Assembly: GCA_023664665.1 (NCBI GenBank)
Contig: JAMPEY010000011.1
Coordinates: 23,251 to 87,250, forward strand
Direction of reading: 5' to 3'
Origin: Lachnoclostridium sp.
GTDB lineage: Bacteria > Bacillota > Clostridia > Lachnospirales > Lachnospiraceae
Length of the DNA stretch: 64,000 nt
The stretch's first letter is position 1; every line of letters starts with the position of its first letter. Shown here one piece after another: positions 61,231 to 64,000 of the stretch. The notes below the pieces were generated by a model. That model was not told where the DNA came from. It was given only the letters and a program-made list of their open reading frames with translations, and searched no databases. The translations under genes were made by a program, and so were the position numbers.

Positions 61231-62005
61231 ATGAACAACAAGGATTATCTGACAATTCAATATGAGATGGTGGTGGAATGCGACAAAGCTGCAAAGGAGG
61301 TTATCATACCCGACGGTGTGAGGATAATCGCCCGTGAGGCATTTGAGGATTGTACTGTCCTAGATTCAGGATGACATACTGTGCAATTATACCGGAAACG
61401 ATGCAGAGATTGTTATTCCCGAGGGCATAAAAACCATCGGACTGATGTCTGTCTGTGACTGCCCCAATCTTGAAAGGGTTAAGATTTCCCAAGGTGTGGT
61501 TACTATCAAGAATCATGCGTTTGATATGTGCTACTCCTTAAAGATCATAGAGATTCCGGCAAGCGTTACCGAGATAGAAACCTGTGCTTTCTCAACTTAT
61601 CCCGAACCCAACCGTATTCAGGTAAACATCGATGAAAAGAATCGCATCTATCAATCGGGCGGCGGCGCTTTTTGGAACAAAAAGAAGAAGCTGCTGGTTT
61701 CCGTGCAGGACTTGGAAGAGTCCTTTGCTGTCCCGGAGGGCATAACCAAGATTGGGAAGGATGCCTTTTCCTGCAGCGAAAATCTGGTAACCGTTACGAT
61801 GCCGGACAGCGTTACCGCAATCGAAGAAGGAGCTTTTTATGGGTGCAAAAATCTAAAAAGAGTCACTCTGCCCGATGGGATTAAGACCCTGCACAGACAG
61901 GCTTTTAAGAATTGTCCGGAGCTGGTCATCATTTACAGGGGCGAGGAATATCCGATTGCAATGCAGAAAGAGCTGTCGGCGCTTATCAGAAAAAATAGAG
62001 CCTAA
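61231..62005 (+). pseudogene. BspA-type leucine-rich-repeat protein, frameshifted
   Basis: ATG at 61231 follows AAGGAGG at good spacing and reads MNNKDYLTIQYEMVVECDK, continuing into an LRR_5 repeat (VIIPDGVRIIAREAFEDC) and stopping at 61372-61374. The following frame resumes with DDILCNYTGNDAEIVIPEGIKTIGLMSVC and continues through several repeats (VTMPDSVTAIEEGAF) to 62005. The join lies near 61360-61375 and needs a one-base change. There is no signal peptide or lipobox, so the intact protein would be cytoplasmic. It lies behind a BlaI-type operator. May be non-functional, or the shift may be a sequence error. Confidence 0.82.
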
Positions 62006-62041
62006 ACAAGCTACTATATTATAATACAAGGAGAATATATT

Positions 62042-63097
62042 ATGAACAACAATCAAATTGAAATGGCACAGGAAGCGCTGTGCGAATGGCTCGCGGAACG
62101 AGAAGAGATGGAAGGGAATCCCCCCGCCAAGCTGGAATTCGCTTTCGCGATACGGCATGAGGAGATTCAAAACCGCATTTTCTTTGTCTTCAAATTCAAA
62201 AAGACCGCCCGGGGAAAATGGTTCATCGGCATAGCAGGCGGCTTCCCTGACGAGGAAAGCGACGAGTGCACGGGAGTTTTCAGCGGTTTTGACGAATTCC
62301 CCGAGGAACAGGACGACGCGGTAGAGCTGGCATTTCAAATGGCGAGTTACATCCTGTTTATCGGTTCGCAGCAGAACGCCCCATCGGCGTTCCAGCTAAA
62401 CCTTATGTATGTCAGCAGTCCCGAATTGGATGTGGAAAAGATTAATGGGCAGTTCGTGAAAACAAATACAAGGTTTTTCCTCACCGTCGGCACAGCGGAT
62501 ATTCCCAGCGGCAGGGTAGTAGCCGCTGACCCCCTGACCTATATGTCCGGCAGCTATGTCATAGCCCCGGTTCTGGAAGAGGAGATTCCTGCGGGCAGCT
62601 ATCCCGTGGAGGTATCCATCTGCCGCAATGAATATGTCGGCATAAGAATGTGTACGGCACGCCTTAAAATCAAGGAAACACCCGCCGTAAGATATGAGCT
62701 TGCCGAACCGGTTTCCGGGACAGCGGCGTTCCAGTCGGAGGACGGTGCTAAATGCGGCTTCCCGGTGGAGGCAGGAATGATGTGCTTTATCGATGCAAAG
62801 GGGGCAAAGGATTACGAGCAGTTCATCCTCAACTGGCACAAGGAAAATCCCGGAAAGAACCATTATGACGATTATTTTGCGGAGCTTTTTGCACAAAGTG
62901 CAGAGAAATTGCCGCAGTATCAACGCGAGGGCGGAGATTTTATCGAATGGACCAATCCCGACAACGGTCAGCGCATGGTACAGATTGCTTCGGGACTCGG
63001 CGACGGCTTTTACCAGTGCTTCTGGGGCTATGACGAGAGCGATGAAATCTGCGAGTTGGTCGTACCGATGGTTGACCCCGATATTTTTGAGGATTGA
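62042..63097 (+). CDS. DUF4241 domain protein (351 aa)
   Basis: The N-terminal half is unrecognised (MNNNQIEMAQEALCEWLAER, FPEEQDDAVELAFQMASYIL). The C-terminal 180 residues match DUF4241 wording: GSYPVEVSICR, ARLKI, GAKCGFPVEAGMMCFIDAKG, and the closing FYQCFWGYDESDEICELVV. The function of DUF4241 is unknown. No signal or membrane part. AAGGAGAAT precedes the ATG, 36 bases after the LRR gene, so both would be under operator 2. Confidence 0.8.
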   Translation: MNNNQIEMAQEALCEWLAEREEMEGNPPAKLEFAFAIRHEEIQNRIFFVFKFKKTARGKWFIGIAGGFPDEESDECTGVFSGFDEFPEEQDDAVELAFQMASYILFIGSQQNAPSAFQLNLMYVSSPELDVEKINGQFVKTNTRFFLTVGTADIPSGRVVAADPLTYMSGSYVIAPVLEEEIPAGSYPVEVSICRNEYVGIRMCTARLKIKETPAVRYELAEPVSGTAAFQSEDGAKCGFPVEAGMMCFIDAKGAKDYEQFILNWHKENPGKNHYDDYFAELFAQSAEKLPQYQREGGDFIEWTNPDNGQRMVQIASGLGDGFYQCFWGYDESDEICELVVPMVDPDIFED

Positions 63098-63136
63098 CCG
63101 AGCTTTGCAAAGCCCAAATATCTCAAATAACACCTT

Positions 63137-63173
63137 ATCAGAGCGCATAAAAATCTTTGCGCTCTGATTTTTA
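63137..63173 (+). terminator. intrinsic terminator after the DUF4241 gene
   Basis: ATCAGAGCGCA (63137-63147) and TGCGCTCTGAT (63158-63168) pair perfectly over 11 bases and run into TTTTTAAT. Confidence 0.85.
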
Positions 63174-63797
63174 ATCCGCTTGGAGAGGCGTTCCTATTTC
63201 AAGATTAGCCTCTTCCTCACAATATGCGGACTTTTTTAGTCTGATTTCTTCAATAACGGAGTCCAATAAAACGGGTCTCATATCATGGGCGTCCAGACAG
63301 ACGCAGTACATATACGGATACCCTTGATAAAATTTCTCTTTCTGGTGGGTATGTCCATAAAGATTAATAAGCGCTGCTTTTAAAGGCTTTAACTTCGTAT
63401 GGGAAATCAGAGTCGGGTAATGGGACAGATAAAAGTGATAACTGCCTTCCCTCGGATAATTCAAATATAAAGCGGCATCGCCTGCGCTTATCACATTATT
63501 ACATCTTTTATATTTTTCGATTCTGTTTTCACTATCGTGATTTCCCCTGATAATAACAAGACTGCCATTTAATTCCTGCAATACGGACAGCCCGTATGAA
63601 AAATCGGTATCTTCCGAATTATGCCTTAACATAACATCACCTAAAACATAAACCGTGTCATCGGGGCTCACCGATTCATTCCAATTATCCACAAGCGCTT
63701 TGTCATGCTCTTCAATACTTCCAAAACCCCGGGGTTCATAAAGAAAAGCTTTATCATGTCCGATATGTAAATCGCTGGTTACCCATATATTACCCAT
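63171..63797 (-). CDS. metallophosphoesterase (calcineurin-like)
   Basis: The 208-residue enzyme has the metal-binding blocks in order: TSDLHIGH near the start, VLGDVM, IRGNHD, LSHYP and NLYGHTH. This is the compact phosphodiesterase form found in many bacteria and phages; substrate cannot be told. GAGAGGAAAA precedes the ATG at 63797; the frame runs upstream without a better site. Convergent with the DUF4241 gene, sharing the terminator area. Confidence 0.9.
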   Translation of the reverse strand: MGNIWVTSDLHIGHDKAFLYEPRGFGSIEEHDKALVDNWNESVSPDDTVYVLGDVMLRHNSEDTDFSYGLSVLQELNGSLVIIRGNHDSENRIEKYKRCNNVISAGDAALYLNYPREGSYHFYLSHYPTLISHTKLKPLKAALINLYGHTHQKEKFYQGYPYMYCVCLDAHDMRPVLLDSVIEEIRLKKSAYCEEEANLEIGTPLQAD

Positions 63798-64000
63798 TTT
63801 TCCTCTCTTTCCGCCGCGCAAGCGGCATTTCAATCAGTGGGAATTTGAAATGTTAACGCTTTTTATTGGGCAAATTTGGTGTTTCGTAAATGCTCATATA
63901 TCTTACTTGACTTTACATTTCATGTCAAGCGGTTTATAGTATACACAGCTTTGAAGAATAAAAACTTTTCGCACTAAAATAGCAGGATTTCATGCAGGAT

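Overview
The window looks like a chromosome segment of a gut-type Lachnospiraceae (class Clostridia). The main evidence is the mix of a GerA-type spore germination protein, YtaF, an Agr-type peptide quorum-sensing locus, a class B sortase, BspA-type leucine-rich-repeat lipoproteins and a DUF5688 protein. Strong AGGAGG ribosome sites and sigma-A promoters fit too. No rRNA, tRNA, CRISPR array or recognisable insertion sequence was seen. All assignments come from reading the sequence; no database search was run.

Layout. (1) 1-3033: end of an ABC transporter ATPase, a D-2-hydroxyacid dehydrogenase and pgi. (2) 3351-25699: an AT-richer defence region, a type I restriction-modification operon (fic, hsdM, an AbiJ-like gene, hsdS, a small gene, a frameshifted HAD gene, hsdR). 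Its first gene, fic, is split at the catalytic motif by a 13,070-bp integrative mobilizable element (3951-17020). The element carries a serine recombinase, MobA/MobC, a candidate oriT, a VirD4/TraG coupling protein, DUF5688, an ArdC-like antirestriction protein, an iteron-like origin region with a RepA-type ATPase, an XRE regulator with a divergent promoter, and cargo (small membrane protein, Cys-rich lipoprotein, small Cys-rich protein). Both element ends carry a 15-bp inverted arm 9 bp from a GA core, so the boundaries are fixed to the base. (3) 25784-28517: housekeeping genes including a TSCPD protein and murG. (4) 28606-35463: an Agr-type locus (agrA, agrC, agrD, agrB) followed by a secreted amidase-like protein, a lipoprotein and twin small secreted-type proteins, with a decayed second copy of the lipoprotein on the far side. 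(5) 35634-44169: LysM protein, RsiV-like membrane protein, YtaF, GerA-type germinant receptor subunit, SDR dehydrogenase, sortase B and a second LytTR two-component pair. (6) 44332-53723: membrane proteins and lipoproteins, including a SUKH lipoprotein with an early amber codon, two BspA-type lipoproteins separated by a 196-bp fold-back element, and a sugar-type solute-binding lipoprotein. (7) 53767-59142: a GGDEF/EAL protein and an SPFH - NAD kinase-like - NrtR-like trio. (8) 59303-63797: a BlaI/BlaR1 pair whose sensor has an in-frame amber codon, a frameshifted LRR gene with its own BlaI-type operator, a DUF4241 protein and a metallophosphoesterase.

How it fits together. The mobile element brings its own transfer start, coupling protein, candidate origin and antirestriction protein, and it lands inside a restriction locus, breaking the Fic enzyme and probably changing how hsdM is expressed. 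The Agr locus has a tandem LytTR-type site placed for autoinduction of agrD and the genes behind it. At least six genes are visibly broken (fic, HAD, lipoprotein copy, SUKH lipoprotein, BlaR1, LRR protein), mostly accessory sensing, surface or defence genes, which suggests an actively decaying accessory genome.
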